From: Sphingobium sp. JS3065
GTDB taxonomy: Bacteria > Pseudomonadota > Alphaproteobacteria > Sphingomonadales > Sphingomonadaceae
Assembly: GCF_026427355.1 (NCBI RefSeq)
Contig: NZ_CP102664.1
Coordinates: forward strand, 1,922,001 to 1,986,000
Direction: 5' to 3'
DNA: 64,000 nt
Shown here: positions 56,572 through 64,000 of the stretch, piece after piece
Numbering within the stretch: position 1 is the first letter of the stretch
Layout: every line of letters begins with the position of its first letter
Notes under the pieces: model-generated
What the model was told of the DNA's origin: nothing
What the model saw: only the letters and a program-made list of their open reading frames with translations
Database searches by the model: none
Made by a program: the position numbers and the translations under genes

Positions 56572-57576
56572 ATGGATGCCAAGAAGATCGTGCTGCTGGT
56601 GGGGGCGCTGATCATAGCGGTCACTACAGCATTGCTTGCACGCAACATGCTGAGTTCGTCAAGCGCACCGCAGGCGAGCGCATCGTCCATGCCCGTCGAG
56701 GCGGATCAGCCCCATGTGCTGGTCGCGACCAAGGCGCTGCCGGTGGGCACCATCCTGGACGCGGAAAGCTTCCGCTTCCAGCCCTGGCCCAAGGATCTCA
56801 TCGAACAGGCCTATTATCTGAAGGGCCAGTCCGATCCGCAGAAGCTGGTGGGCAGCGTCATCCGCACAGCGATTTCCGCCGGTCAGCCGATGACCCTGGG
56901 TTCGGTGATCAAGCCGGGTGAGCGCGGCTTCCTGGCCGCCGCCCTGGGGCCGGGCATGCGCGCCGTGACCGTGCCGGTATCGGCGCAGAATTCGGTCGCG
57001 GGCTTCGTCTTCCCGGGCGACCGCGTCGACCTGATGCTGACGCAGAGCGTCAGTGGCGGCGGCGACGGCGAACCGCTCAAAGTATCCGAAACCATCCTGC
57101 GCAACCTGCGCGTGCTCGCCACCGACCAGCGCATGGACGCACTGGGCGCCGACGGCAAGCCGGTCGTCCAGACCTATTCCAACGTCACCATCGAAGTGAC
57201 GCCCAAGATCGCCGAGAAGATCGCGGTGGCGCAGACCATCGGCTCGCTCTCGCTCTCGCTGCGGTCGCTGGCCGACAATAGTTCGGAACTGGACGCGGCC
57301 ATCGCGGGCAGCGACGTGGACCTGCCCGACGGCAGCAATCCCAATGCCGAAAAGAAGATTCTGGCCAGCCTGGCGGCCCGTCCGGTCGACAGGGGCGGCA
57401 CCTATTCCACCGGCGCCGACGTCTCGCGCTACCAGCGCAGCAGCGTTCCCGCCAAGCCTTTGCAGAATATGGCCGCAGGCGGCACGCCCGCCATCGGAGC
57501 CATTGTCGGCCAGGGTCCGGTGATCCGTGTCGCGCGCGGAACCAGTGTGACCGTCGTTCCGGTCGGGGGGAAGTAA
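56572..57576 (+). CDS. cpaB: Flp pilus assembly protein CpaB
   Basis: This 334-residue periplasmic/inner-membrane protein of the Tad apparatus has an N-terminal membrane anchor (KIVLLVGALIIAVTTALLA), a SAF-like domain (HVLVATKALPVGTILDAE) and the RcpC/CpaB domain (GMRAVTVPVSAQNSVAGFVFPGDRVDLML in parts). It is thought to link the secretin to the rest of the machine. The start at 56572 has GGGAGG upstream. It ends directly before cpaC. Confidence 0.93.
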   Translation: MDAKKIVLLVGALIIAVTTALLARNMLSSSSAPQASASSMPVEADQPHVLVATKALPVGTILDAESFRFQPWPKDLIEQAYYLKGQSDPQKLVGSVIRTAISAGQPMTLGSVIKPGERGFLAAALGPGMRAVTVPVSAQNSVAGFVFPGDRVDLMLTQSVSGGGDGEPLKVSETILRNLRVLATDQRMDALGADGKPVVQTYSNVTIEVTPKIAEKIAVAQTIGSLSLSLRSLADNSSELDAAIAGSDVDLPDGSNPNAEKKILASLAARPVDRGGTYSTGADVSRYQRSSVPAKPLQNMAAGGTPAIGAIVGQGPVIRVARGTSVTVVPVGGK

Positions 57577-57577
57577 G

Positions 57578-59056
57578 ATGAAGGGGTTCAACATTCACTC
57601 CGGCGCGGCCCGGCCGCTGCTTGGCCCGGCCATAGCGTTCGGCCTGGCGATTGCCGCCGCCGCAGCGCCGACCGGCGCGCTCAACGCCGCGCCTGCCTCC
57701 ACGCAGGACAATGCGGTCCTGCTCTCCGTGGGCGGCAGCAAGGTCATCAACCTGCCGGCCAAGATGTCGGACGTGGTGATCGGCGATCCCGATGTGGTCG
57801 ACGTCCATGTCCGCTCCCAGAACCAGCTTTACCTGATCGCGAAGAAGGCGGGCGAAACCACCGTTTTCGTGACGGCGACCAACGGCAAGGTGCTGTTTTC
57901 CGGCACGGTTCGCGTCGGCAACAACCTGACCAGCGTCGATCAGATGCTGAAGCTGGCGATGCCGAACGCGGAAATCGCGGTCAACAAGATGAACGGCATG
58001 GTCCTGCTGACCGGCACCATCGCCGCGCCGGAAGACGCGGCGGAGGCGGAACGGCTGACCCAGGCGTTCGTCGGCAAGGAAGTGACGGTGGTCAGCCGCC
58101 TGCGCACCGCGACGCCGCTTCAGGTCATGCTTCAGGTCAAGATTGCCGAAGTGAGCAAGGATGTCGGCCACAAGATCGGCATGAACTGGAAATCGCAAGA
58201 CCTTACCGGCGGCAAGTGGGCTGGCGGCATCGGCGGCGGCACCCGCGACGCCATCACCTTCAACAGCGGCGGAGGGGGAACTTTCAACTTCACCGCAGAC
58301 GGCGGTTACAGCCTTGGCGGTGTCGCGCGCGTCCTGGGCCTGGATATCGGCGCCGTGCTGGACCTCGCGGAATCGAGCGGCCTTGCCACCACCCTCGCCC
58401 AGCCCAACCTGACTTCGCTTTCGGGCGAAACCGCCAGCTTCCTGGCGGGCGGCGAATATCCCTATACCGTCAGCAACGGGACGCAGGGCAACAGCATCGA
58501 ATTCAAGCAATATGGCGTGCAGCTGGCCTTCACGCCGACCGTGCTGGCCGATGGCCGCATCTCGCTGCGCGTCCGCCCGACCGTGTCGAGCCTGGACTTC
58601 TCTGTCAGTTCCAGCGTCCCGGCGTTGAGGAGCCGCACCGCCGAAACCACGGTGGAACTGGGTTCCGGCCAGGCCTTCATGATCGCGGGCCTGCTCAACA
58701 ACGACACCGCCAACAACATCAGCAAGGTTCCCGGCATCGGCAACCTGCCGATCCTGGGCAGCCTGTTCAAGTCGCGCAATTTCCAGCGCCACGAGACGGA
58801 ACTGGTCATCGTCGTCACCCCCTATCTGGTGAAGCCGATCAACGCATCCGACGTGCGCCTGCCGACCGATGGGTTCCGCAACGCCAATGAGGGTCAGGGC
58901 CTGTTCCTGGAACAGGGCCATGACGGCATCAGCGGCGCCCGCTCGCCCATGCCGAGCCGTGCGCCCGGCCCGCAGACATCGACCGCGTTGCCGCCCGTCG
59001 CTGCCCGAGACACCGGCAAGCGTTCGAAGGACGCCGCGCCGGGCTTCAGCTTCTGA
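57578..59056 (+). CDS. cpaC: Flp pilus secretin CpaC/RcpA
   Basis: This 492-residue outer-membrane secretin forms the exit pore for the Tad pilus. It has a signal peptide (IAFGLAIAAAAAPTGALNAA), an N-terminal pilus-secretin domain (VINLPAKMSDVVIGDPDVVDV), a BON-like repeat region and the C-terminal secretin domain with LTSLSGETASFLAGGEYP and VPGIGNLPILGSLF. It starts one base after the cpaB stop codon. Confidence 0.95.
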   Translation: MKGFNIHSGAARPLLGPAIAFGLAIAAAAAPTGALNAAPASTQDNAVLLSVGGSKVINLPAKMSDVVIGDPDVVDVHVRSQNQLYLIAKKAGETTVFVTATNGKVLFSGTVRVGNNLTSVDQMLKLAMPNAEIAVNKMNGMVLLTGTIAAPEDAAEAERLTQAFVGKEVTVVSRLRTATPLQVMLQVKIAEVSKDVGHKIGMNWKSQDLTGGKWAGGIGGGTRDAITFNSGGGGTFNFTADGGYSLGGVARVLGLDIGAVLDLAESSGLATTLAQPNLTSLSGETASFLAGGEYPYTVSNGTQGNSIEFKQYGVQLAFTPTVLADGRISLRVRPTVSSLDFSVSSSVPALRSRTAETTVELGSGQAFMIAGLLNNDTANNISKVPGIGNLPILGSLFKSRNFQRHETELVIVVTPYLVKPINASDVRLPTDGFRNANEGQGLFLEQGHDGISGARSPMPSRAPGPQTSTALPPVAARDTGKRSKDAAPGFSF

Positions 59057-59073
59057 TCCGAAGGACGAAAGAC

Positions 59074-59742
59074 ATGACTTTCCAGTCTCGCAAGACCCCC
59101 TTGCTCTTTGGCGTCCGCCTCGGCACCCTCGCCCTCATGGCGTTGCCGCTCGCCGCCTGCCAGACCGACCAGACCGCCAATCGCGGCGTGCAGTCGATCC
59201 ATCAGCCGGTCGTCAGCCACACCGCCTTCACCTTTGACGTGCAGGCCGGTCCCGATGGCGGCCTCACTGCATCGGAAGCGCGCCGGTTGGACGACTGGTT
59301 CGTTTCGATCGGCCTTGGCTATGGCGATCAGGTCGCCCTTGCCACCGACGCCGCCTATTACAGCCCCGCCCTGCGCGAAGGCATAGCCGATGTCGTCGCC
59401 CGCCACGGCATGCTGGTGGGTGAGGACAGTTCTGCCGCAGCCGGGACAGCGCCGCAGGGCGCCGCCCGCCTGATCGTGCGCCGCGCCACCGCCCGCGTGC
59501 CGGGCTGCCCCAACTGGTCGGACAAGCCCGAAACCGACCAGCAATTGGGCGCATCGACCAATTTCGGCTGCGGCGTGAACGGCAATCTGGCCGCGATGAT
59601 CGCCAATCCGGAGGATCTGGTGCGCGGCCAGACCAGCGACAGCGACCTGCGCACCGCCACGTCCAACCGGGCGATTTCGACCTATCGCGAAAAGGCGCCG
59701 ACCGGCTCCGGCGACCTCAAGACCCTGTCGGGAGGCAATTGA
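59074..59742 (+). CDS. cpaD: Tad pilus lipoprotein CpaD
   Basis: This 222-residue protein has a lipoprotein signal (LALMALPLAAC, lipobox cysteine near residue 29) and the CpaD region (VVSHTAFTFDVQAGPDGG, and VPGCPNWSDKPETD near the C-terminus). CpaD is thought to act as the secretin pilotin. It lies between cpaC and cpaE in the usual order, with its stop one base before the cpaE start. Confidence 0.91.
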   Translation: MTFQSRKTPLLFGVRLGTLALMALPLAACQTDQTANRGVQSIHQPVVSHTAFTFDVQAGPDGGLTASEARRLDDWFVSIGLGYGDQVALATDAAYYSPALREGIADVVARHGMLVGEDSSAAAGTAPQGAARLIVRRATARVPGCPNWSDKPETDQQLGASTNFGCGVNGNLAAMIANPEDLVRGQTSDSDLRTATSNRAISTYREKAPTGSGDLKTLSGGN

Positions 59743-59743
59743 C

Positions 59744-61030
59744 ATGAACGCACCCTGGAAACCCGGCGCATCGGGCCAGCGCGATCCCTTCCACGCCTTT
59801 GTCTGCGACGATCACAGCTTCGACCTGCTGCGCGTGGTCGCAGCCGAAATGGGCTGGGCGCCCGAAAAGGTGAACAAGGGCGGCATGCGCAACGCGGTGC
59901 AGAGTCTGTCGATCACCGCTTCGCCCCAAATCCTGTTCATCGACATGTCGGAAAGCGGCGATCCGCTGGGCGACATCAACAGCCTGGCCGAAGTGTGCGA
60001 ACCCGGCACGGTCGTCATCGCGGCGGGCCAGGTCAATGACGTGCGCCTCTATCGCGACCTTCTGGCCAGCGGCATTCAGGACTATCTGCTGAAACCCTTC
60101 GGCGCCGACCAGTTGCGCGACGCGCTGGCGCAGGCGCAGGCAGTGTTCTTCGCCCCCCGTGACGCTGCCCCCGAACGCCCGCACATGACCGCGGCGGTCA
60201 TCGGCACGCGCGGCGGCGTGGGCGCGTCCAGCATCGCCACCTCGCTCGCCTGGCTGCTGAGCGACAAGAAGCAGCGGCCGACCGCGCTACTCGACCTCGA
60301 CGTCCATTTCGGCACCAATGCGCTGGCCATGGACCTGGAACCGGGCCGGGGCCTGACCGACGCGATCGAAAATCCCAGCCGCATCGACGGGCTGTTCATC
60401 GAACGCGCCATGGTCCGCGCCAGCGACAATCTGGCCATCCTGTCGGCCGAAGCGCCGATCAGCCAACCGATGCTGACCGACGGCGGCGCCTTCTACCAGT
60501 TGCTGGAGGAGTTCCACGCCGCCTTCGAATGCAGCGTCATCGACCTGCCGCGCGGCATGCTGATCCAGCATCCGCACCTGATGAGCGACGTGAATGTCGC
60601 CGTGATCGTCACGGAACTGACGCTCGCGGCGGCCCGGGATTCGATCCGCATCCTGTCCTGGCTGAAGACCAACGCGCCGCAGTCCCGCGTGCTGGTGGTC
60701 GCCAACCGCGTCCATCCGGGATCGCCGGAAATCAGCCGCAAGGATTTCGAACAGTCGATCGAACGCAAGGTCGACATCCTCATCCCCTTCGACATCAAGG
60801 TCGCGTCACAGGCGGCGAAGCTGGGCAAGACGCTGGCGGAAACGGCAAAGGGCAGCAAGGTCGGCGCTGCCTGCACCATGCTGCTCGACAGCGTGCTGGG
60901 CGCGGCGGAGGAAGGCAATGCGGCGGAAAACGGCGCATCCTCTACCAGGAAGGGCGATTCCCTGCTCGGCAGGATCACCGATCTCAAGAGCATGATCCCC
61001 TCGCGCCGCAAGGACAAGGCTTCGGCATGA
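59744..61030 (+). CDS. cpaE: Pilus assembly protein CpaE (ParA/MinD-like ATPase)
   Basis: This 428-residue protein has an N-terminal receiver-like domain (residues 17-125, without a clear phosphoacceptor set) and a MinD-type ATPase domain with the deviant Walker A motif GTRGGVGASSIATSLAW. In CpaE/TadZ proteins this domain positions the pilus machinery at the cell pole. The last 90 residues are variable and end KDKASA. Normally cpaF/tadA follows directly; here only 71 bases separate cpaE from tadB. Confidence 0.93.
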   Translation: MNAPWKPGASGQRDPFHAFVCDDHSFDLLRVVAAEMGWAPEKVNKGGMRNAVQSLSITASPQILFIDMSESGDPLGDINSLAEVCEPGTVVIAAGQVNDVRLYRDLLASGIQDYLLKPFGADQLRDALAQAQAVFFAPRDAAPERPHMTAAVIGTRGGVGASSIATSLAWLLSDKKQRPTALLDLDVHFGTNALAMDLEPGRGLTDAIENPSRIDGLFIERAMVRASDNLAILSAEAPISQPMLTDGGAFYQLLEEFHAAFECSVIDLPRGMLIQHPHLMSDVNVAVIVTELTLAAARDSIRILSWLKTNAPQSRVLVVANRVHPGSPEISRKDFEQSIERKVDILIPFDIKVASQAAKLGKTLAETAKGSKVGAACTMLLDSVLGAAEEGNAAENGASSTRKGDSLLGRITDLKSMIPSRRKDKASA

Positions 61031-61101
61031 AGAGGACGGGTCACGCCGTTTGAACGCGGCGCGGCTCCTTTGACGGAACCGGATTTGGAACGGGCAGGCA
61101 C

Positions 61102-62100
61102 ATGAACGGCAATTTGATCCTGATAGCGGTGCTGCTCGCAACCATGCTGGGCCTGATCGCCATGGCCTTTGCCGGTCCCTCGCCCGACAAGGCGCGCAAG
61201 CGCCGCATGGAGCTGATCCGGGGCCGGCACAGCGATTCCGCCGACGCGATCCTGGAAGCGCGCATGCGCAAGGCGATTTCCAACCGCCCTGCCGGCACGG
61301 AATCGACCATGCTGGTGTCGCTGGTGCCCAATCCGGAAAATCTGGCCAAGCGCATCCGCATGACCGGCAAGAAATGGACGGTCAGCCAATATATGACATC
61401 CTGCGCGGTCATTTTCCTGGCTCTCTGCGCCATATTGATGCTGCGCGGCTTTCCGCCGCTGTTCGCGGTGATGCTGGGCCTCGCCGCCGGACTTGGCCTG
61501 CCGCACATGTGGGTCAGCCGCCTGATCAACAAACGCGTGCAGAAGTTCACCTCCAAATTCCCTGATGCGCTGGAACTGCTGACCCGCGGCCTGCGCTCCG
61601 GCCTTCCCATCGCGGAGACGCTGGGCGTCGTGTCGAGCGAAGTTCCCGGCCCCGTGGGCGAGGAATTCAAGTTGATCACGGAGCGGATCAAGATCGGCAA
61701 GACCATGGACCAGGCGTTGCAGGAAACCGCCGACCGGCTGGGCACGTCGGAATTCCAATTCTTCGTGATCAGCCTGGCGATCCAGCGCGAGACCGGCGGC
61801 AATCTGGCCGAAACCCTGTCCAACCTTGCCACCGTGCTGCGCCAGCGGTCGCAGATGAAGCTCAAGATCCGGGCCATGTCATCCGAATCCAAGGCATCGG
61901 CCTATATCATCGGCGTACTGCCGTTCACGGTCTTCGGCCTGATCTGCTACATCAACTTTGAATATATGTCGCCCTTCTTCACGCCCGATCCAGCGGGGTT
62001 GTTCGGCCTTTCGACCATGCAGGTCGTCGGTATCGGCGGCATGTGCTGGATGAGCATCGGCGCCTTCATCATGGCGCAGATGATCAACTTCGAAATCTGA
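61102..62100 (+). CDS. tadB: Tad pilus platform protein TadB
   Basis: This 332-residue inner-membrane protein contains a type II secretion F-like domain (LPEALELLTRGLRSGLPIAETL-like FPDALELLTRGLRSG, and REMFRQRTKL-like AVLRQRSQMKLK), with membrane helices near both ends. TadB and TadC form the platform driven by TadA/CpaF. It is 13 bases before tadC. No cpaF precedes it. Confidence 0.93.
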   Translation: MNGNLILIAVLLATMLGLIAMAFAGPSPDKARKRRMELIRGRHSDSADAILEARMRKAISNRPAGTESTMLVSLVPNPENLAKRIRMTGKKWTVSQYMTSCAVIFLALCAILMLRGFPPLFAVMLGLAAGLGLPHMWVSRLINKRVQKFTSKFPDALELLTRGLRSGLPIAETLGVVSSEVPGPVGEEFKLITERIKIGKTMDQALQETADRLGTSEFQFFVISLAIQRETGGNLAETLSNLATVLRQRSQMKLKIRAMSSESKASAYIIGVLPFTVFGLICYINFEYMSPFFTPDPAGLFGLSTMQVVGIGGMCWMSIGAFIMAQMINFEI

Positions 62101-62113
62101 GGAAGCCGACAAG

Positions 62114-63106
62114 ATGGAAAATGTTCCCGTCCCCGCCGGCACCCTGTTCGGTCTGACCGCAACGGATTTCGGTACGCTGCTAGCCGCCATGGCGACGCTC
62201 GCCATGCTGTTCGCGCTCTATGCGGTGATGACCGTGCGCGATCCGATGGCGAAGCGCGTCAAGGCGCTGAACGAACGGCGCGAACAGTTGAAGGCCGGCA
62301 TCACCGCCTCCACCGCCCGCCGCCGCGCCAAGCTGGTGAAGAAGAACCAGGCGACCGACCAGATGCGGTCGCTGCTGTCCAGCCTCAAGGTGTTGCAGGA
62401 CGATCAACTCAAGGATGCGCAGATCAAGCTGGCGCAAGCCGGCATCCGGTCGAAGGACTGGGCCGTCGCGGTGATTTTCGGCCGCATGATCCTGCCGATC
62501 GTGATCGGCGGCGGCGCCGCGCTTCTGCTCTATGCCGTGGGCATCTTCCCCGAATGGGGCGGAGCAAAGCGCTTCATGGCCTTTGCCGCAGCACTGCTGC
62601 TGTCCTACAAGGCGCCCGACATCTTCATCGACAATAAGGTCCAGAAGCGTTCCGCCGCGATCCGCAAGGGGCTGCCCGACGCGCTCGACCTGCTGGTGAT
62701 CTGCGCCGAGGCGGGCCTGACCGTCGACGCCGCCTTCAGCCGCGTCGCCCGCGAACTGGGCAAGGCCTATCCGGAACTGGGCGACGAATTCCACCTGACG
62801 GCGATCGAACTGAGCTTCCTCACCGAACGGCGCATGGCGTTCGAGAATCTGGCCAACCGCGTCAAGCTGGATGCGGTGAAGGGCGTCGTGACGACCATGA
62901 TCCAGACCGAGAAATACGGCACGCCGCTGGCGTCCGCCCTTCGGGTGCTGTCCGCCGAATTCCGCCATGAACGCATGATGCGCGCCGAGGAAAAAGCCGC
63001 GCGCCTGCCCGCGATCATGACCGTGCCGCTGATTCTCTTCATCCTGCCGACCCTGTTCGTCGTCATTCTGGGTCCGGCGGCCTGCTCGATCAGCAAGGCT
63101 TTCTAA
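62114..63106 (+). CDS. tadC: Tad pilus platform protein TadC
   Basis: This 330-residue protein is the second type II secretion F-like platform protein: KGLPDALDLLVICAEAGLTVDAAFSRV is present in pieces, and four hydrophobic helices are visible. It ends the Tad locus in this window. The DUF2147 gene that follows is unrelated, separated by 133 bases. Confidence 0.93.
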   Translation: MENVPVPAGTLFGLTATDFGTLLAAMATLAMLFALYAVMTVRDPMAKRVKALNERREQLKAGITASTARRRAKLVKKNQATDQMRSLLSSLKVLQDDQLKDAQIKLAQAGIRSKDWAVAVIFGRMILPIVIGGGAALLLYAVGIFPEWGGAKRFMAFAAALLLSYKAPDIFIDNKVQKRSAAIRKGLPDALDLLVICAEAGLTVDAAFSRVARELGKAYPELGDEFHLTAIELSFLTERRMAFENLANRVKLDAVKGVVTTMIQTEKYGTPLASALRVLSAEFRHERMMRAEEKAARLPAIMTVPLILFILPTLFVVILGPAACSISKAF

Positions 63107-63239
63107 AAATTGAGAGGGGCGACAGGGGCGCTGCCGTAGCGTCCCTTCGAAATCCGCGAAAAACCACTGATTTTCCGCCTTGGCGAAGCCGCCGGTCCTG
63201 CCTTATCCCTTGCCGCCAGACGCAAATCCGGAGAGGTCC

Positions 63240-63671
63240 ATGGTCGCCATCACCCGCATCGCCGCCCGCGCCGCGCTGTTCATCCTGCCCCTGTCCGCTG
63301 CCCTGCCCGCTGAGGCCGCGCAGCCCATCGCCGGCCGCTGGGCCACGGTCGAGGGCAAGGCCATCGTCCAGATATCGCCTTGCGGCAAGACATTGTGCGG
63401 ACGGATAGAGAAGATCGTGAAGCCCACCCCCGGCCGTCCCCAGACCGACATGAAGAACCCCGACCCGGCGCTGCGCGGAAAACCGCTGACGGGATTGGCG
63501 CTGCTCACCGGGTTCGAGGATGCGGGCGGCCTTTGGAAAGGGTCGATCTACGACCCGGAGAGCGGCAAGACCTATAACAGCAAGGTCAGCCGCAACGGCG
63601 ACGGCACGCTGAAGGTGCAGGGCTGCATCATGTTCTTCTGCAAGACGCAGATCTGGACGCCTGTGCGCTGA
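63240..63671 (+). CDS. DUF2147 domain exported protein
   Basis: This 143-residue protein has a signal peptide (AARAALFILPLSAALPAEAA) and the DUF2147 pattern: IAGRWATVEGKAIVQI, C-GKTLCGRIEKIVKP, TGLALLTGF and the GGLWKGSIYDPESGKTY signature, plus C-terminal cysteines that may form a disulfide. The family is periplasmic, beta-rich and of unknown function. I used the ATG at 63240, preceded by GGAGAGG. Confidence 0.85.
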   Translation: MVAITRIAARAALFILPLSAALPAEAAQPIAGRWATVEGKAIVQISPCGKTLCGRIEKIVKPTPGRPQTDMKNPDPALRGKPLTGLALLTGFEDAGGLWKGSIYDPESGKTYNSKVSRNGDGTLKVQGCIMFFCKTQIWTPVR

Positions 63672-63709
63672 AACAGTGTCGGGTTGGGGTGATGAGCGGA
63701 CATCATTTC

Positions 63710-63737
63710 CGTCATCCCAGCGGAAGCTGGGATGACG
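63710..63737. repeat. Intergenic palindrome (REP-like)
   Basis: CGTCATCCCAG-CGGAAG-CTGGGATGACG is a perfect 11-base stem with a 6-base loop between convergent genes. Elements of this form recur in sphingomonad genomes; only one copy is visible in this window. Confidence 0.7.
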
Positions 63738-63767
63738 ATATTATCAACGTCCGTGCCAGGCTCGAAC

Positions 63768-64000
63768 TCAATCCCCGATAGGCACGAAGGCGCCCTTGGC
63801 GCGATCCTTCACGACCTTGTCGGCGCGGAAGACGGACCCGCTCATGGTGATGTAGACGCCCGGCCCTGCGGCCTGGACCGTCGCGAAGGCCATGCCCAGA
63901 TTGAAGCTGGCGTCGCTCTCCCCAAAGCGTGCCGGGGCCAGCGCGCCCACCAGTACCACCGTCTTGCCGGGGATGGCTGAAAGCAGCTTGGCCGTTTCCG
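63768..64000 (-). CDS. Asparaginase-like protein, C-terminal part
   Basis: The visible C-terminal 77 residues include TVVLVGALAPARFGESDASF, which follows the asparaginase pattern of a conserved GAxxPA..-SD-xxNL stretch, and GVYITMSGSVFRADKV. L-asparaginases hydrolyse asparagine to aspartate and ammonia. The gene continues past the end of the window, so the catalytic threonines cannot be checked. Confidence 0.72.
   Translation of the reverse strand, partial: ETAKLLSAIPGKTVVLVGALAPARFGESDASFNLGMAFATVQAAGPGVYITMSGSVFRADKVVKDRAKGAFVPIGD

Noticed and set aside
61031..61101. A remnant cpaF pseudogene between cpaE and tadB
   Set aside because: The 71 bases contain no recognisable piece of the ATPase motifs; only the 8-codon ORF overlapping the cpaE stop is present.

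Overview
The window is GC-rich chromosomal DNA from an alphaproteobacterium. Protein sequences and gene neighbourhoods point to the Sphingomonadaceae, most likely Sphingobium or a close relative; this is inferred from the proteins, without a database search. Most of it is core housekeeping sequence with no prophage, insertion sequence, CRISPR array, rRNA or tRNA that I could see.

Layout. 1-9.6 kb: 3' part of purL, a BioC-like methyltransferase, a DUF418 membrane protein, an iron-storage pair (bfd, bfr), a MutT hydrolase, two Flp pilin genes, an M48 protease, accA and xerD. 9.6-14.2 kb: an unrecognised exported protein and a small membrane protein in the xerD operon, then divergent aroK-aroB and a DUF1275 protein. 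14.3-25.7 kb, minus strand: rpmE, then a long run of fabZ, skp, bamA, rseP, dxr, cdsA and uppS with several overlapping start/stop codons, then frr, pyrH, tsf and rpsB, joining outer-membrane biogenesis, isoprenoid and phospholipid synthesis to translation. 25.8-30.9 kb: a small membrane protein behind what looks like a LexA-controlled promoter, pssA-psd, icd and a GNAT-nitrilase fusion. 31-38 kb: glmS, a phosphoesterase and glmU (amino-sugar synthesis), gph, an enoyl-CoA hydratase and a diguanylate cyclase. 38-48.7 kb, minus strand: a TCA-cycle block (lpdA, sucB, sucA, sucD, mdh, zapE, a thioesterase, sdhB) interrupted by a GIY-YIG gene that seems to have lost its start codon, and containing a candidate plus-strand small RNA.

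48.8-53.7 kb is an accessory-looking cluster: a CDP-glycerol glycerophosphotransferase-like protein, a CDP-alcohol phosphatidyltransferase with an extra N-terminal domain, a HIT protein, a nucleotidyltransferase and a polysaccharide flippase. Together these are the parts for making and exporting a phosphoalcohol-containing glycan or lipid. After a DUF1508 protein, an FAD oxidoreductase and a hydrolase, 56.0-63.1 kb holds a Tad (Flp) pilus assembly locus, cpaA-B-C-D-E-tadB-tadC. The motor ATPase gene cpaF/tadA is absent from between cpaE and tadB, and the pilin genes lie about 50 kb away. The window ends with a DUF2147 protein and the 3' end of an asparaginase-like gene.

The observations I consider most worth checking are the putative SOS-regulated membrane protein (25.8-26.15 kb), the phosphoalcohol glycan cluster, the missing cpaF, and the small RNA candidate at 46.1-46.2 kb.
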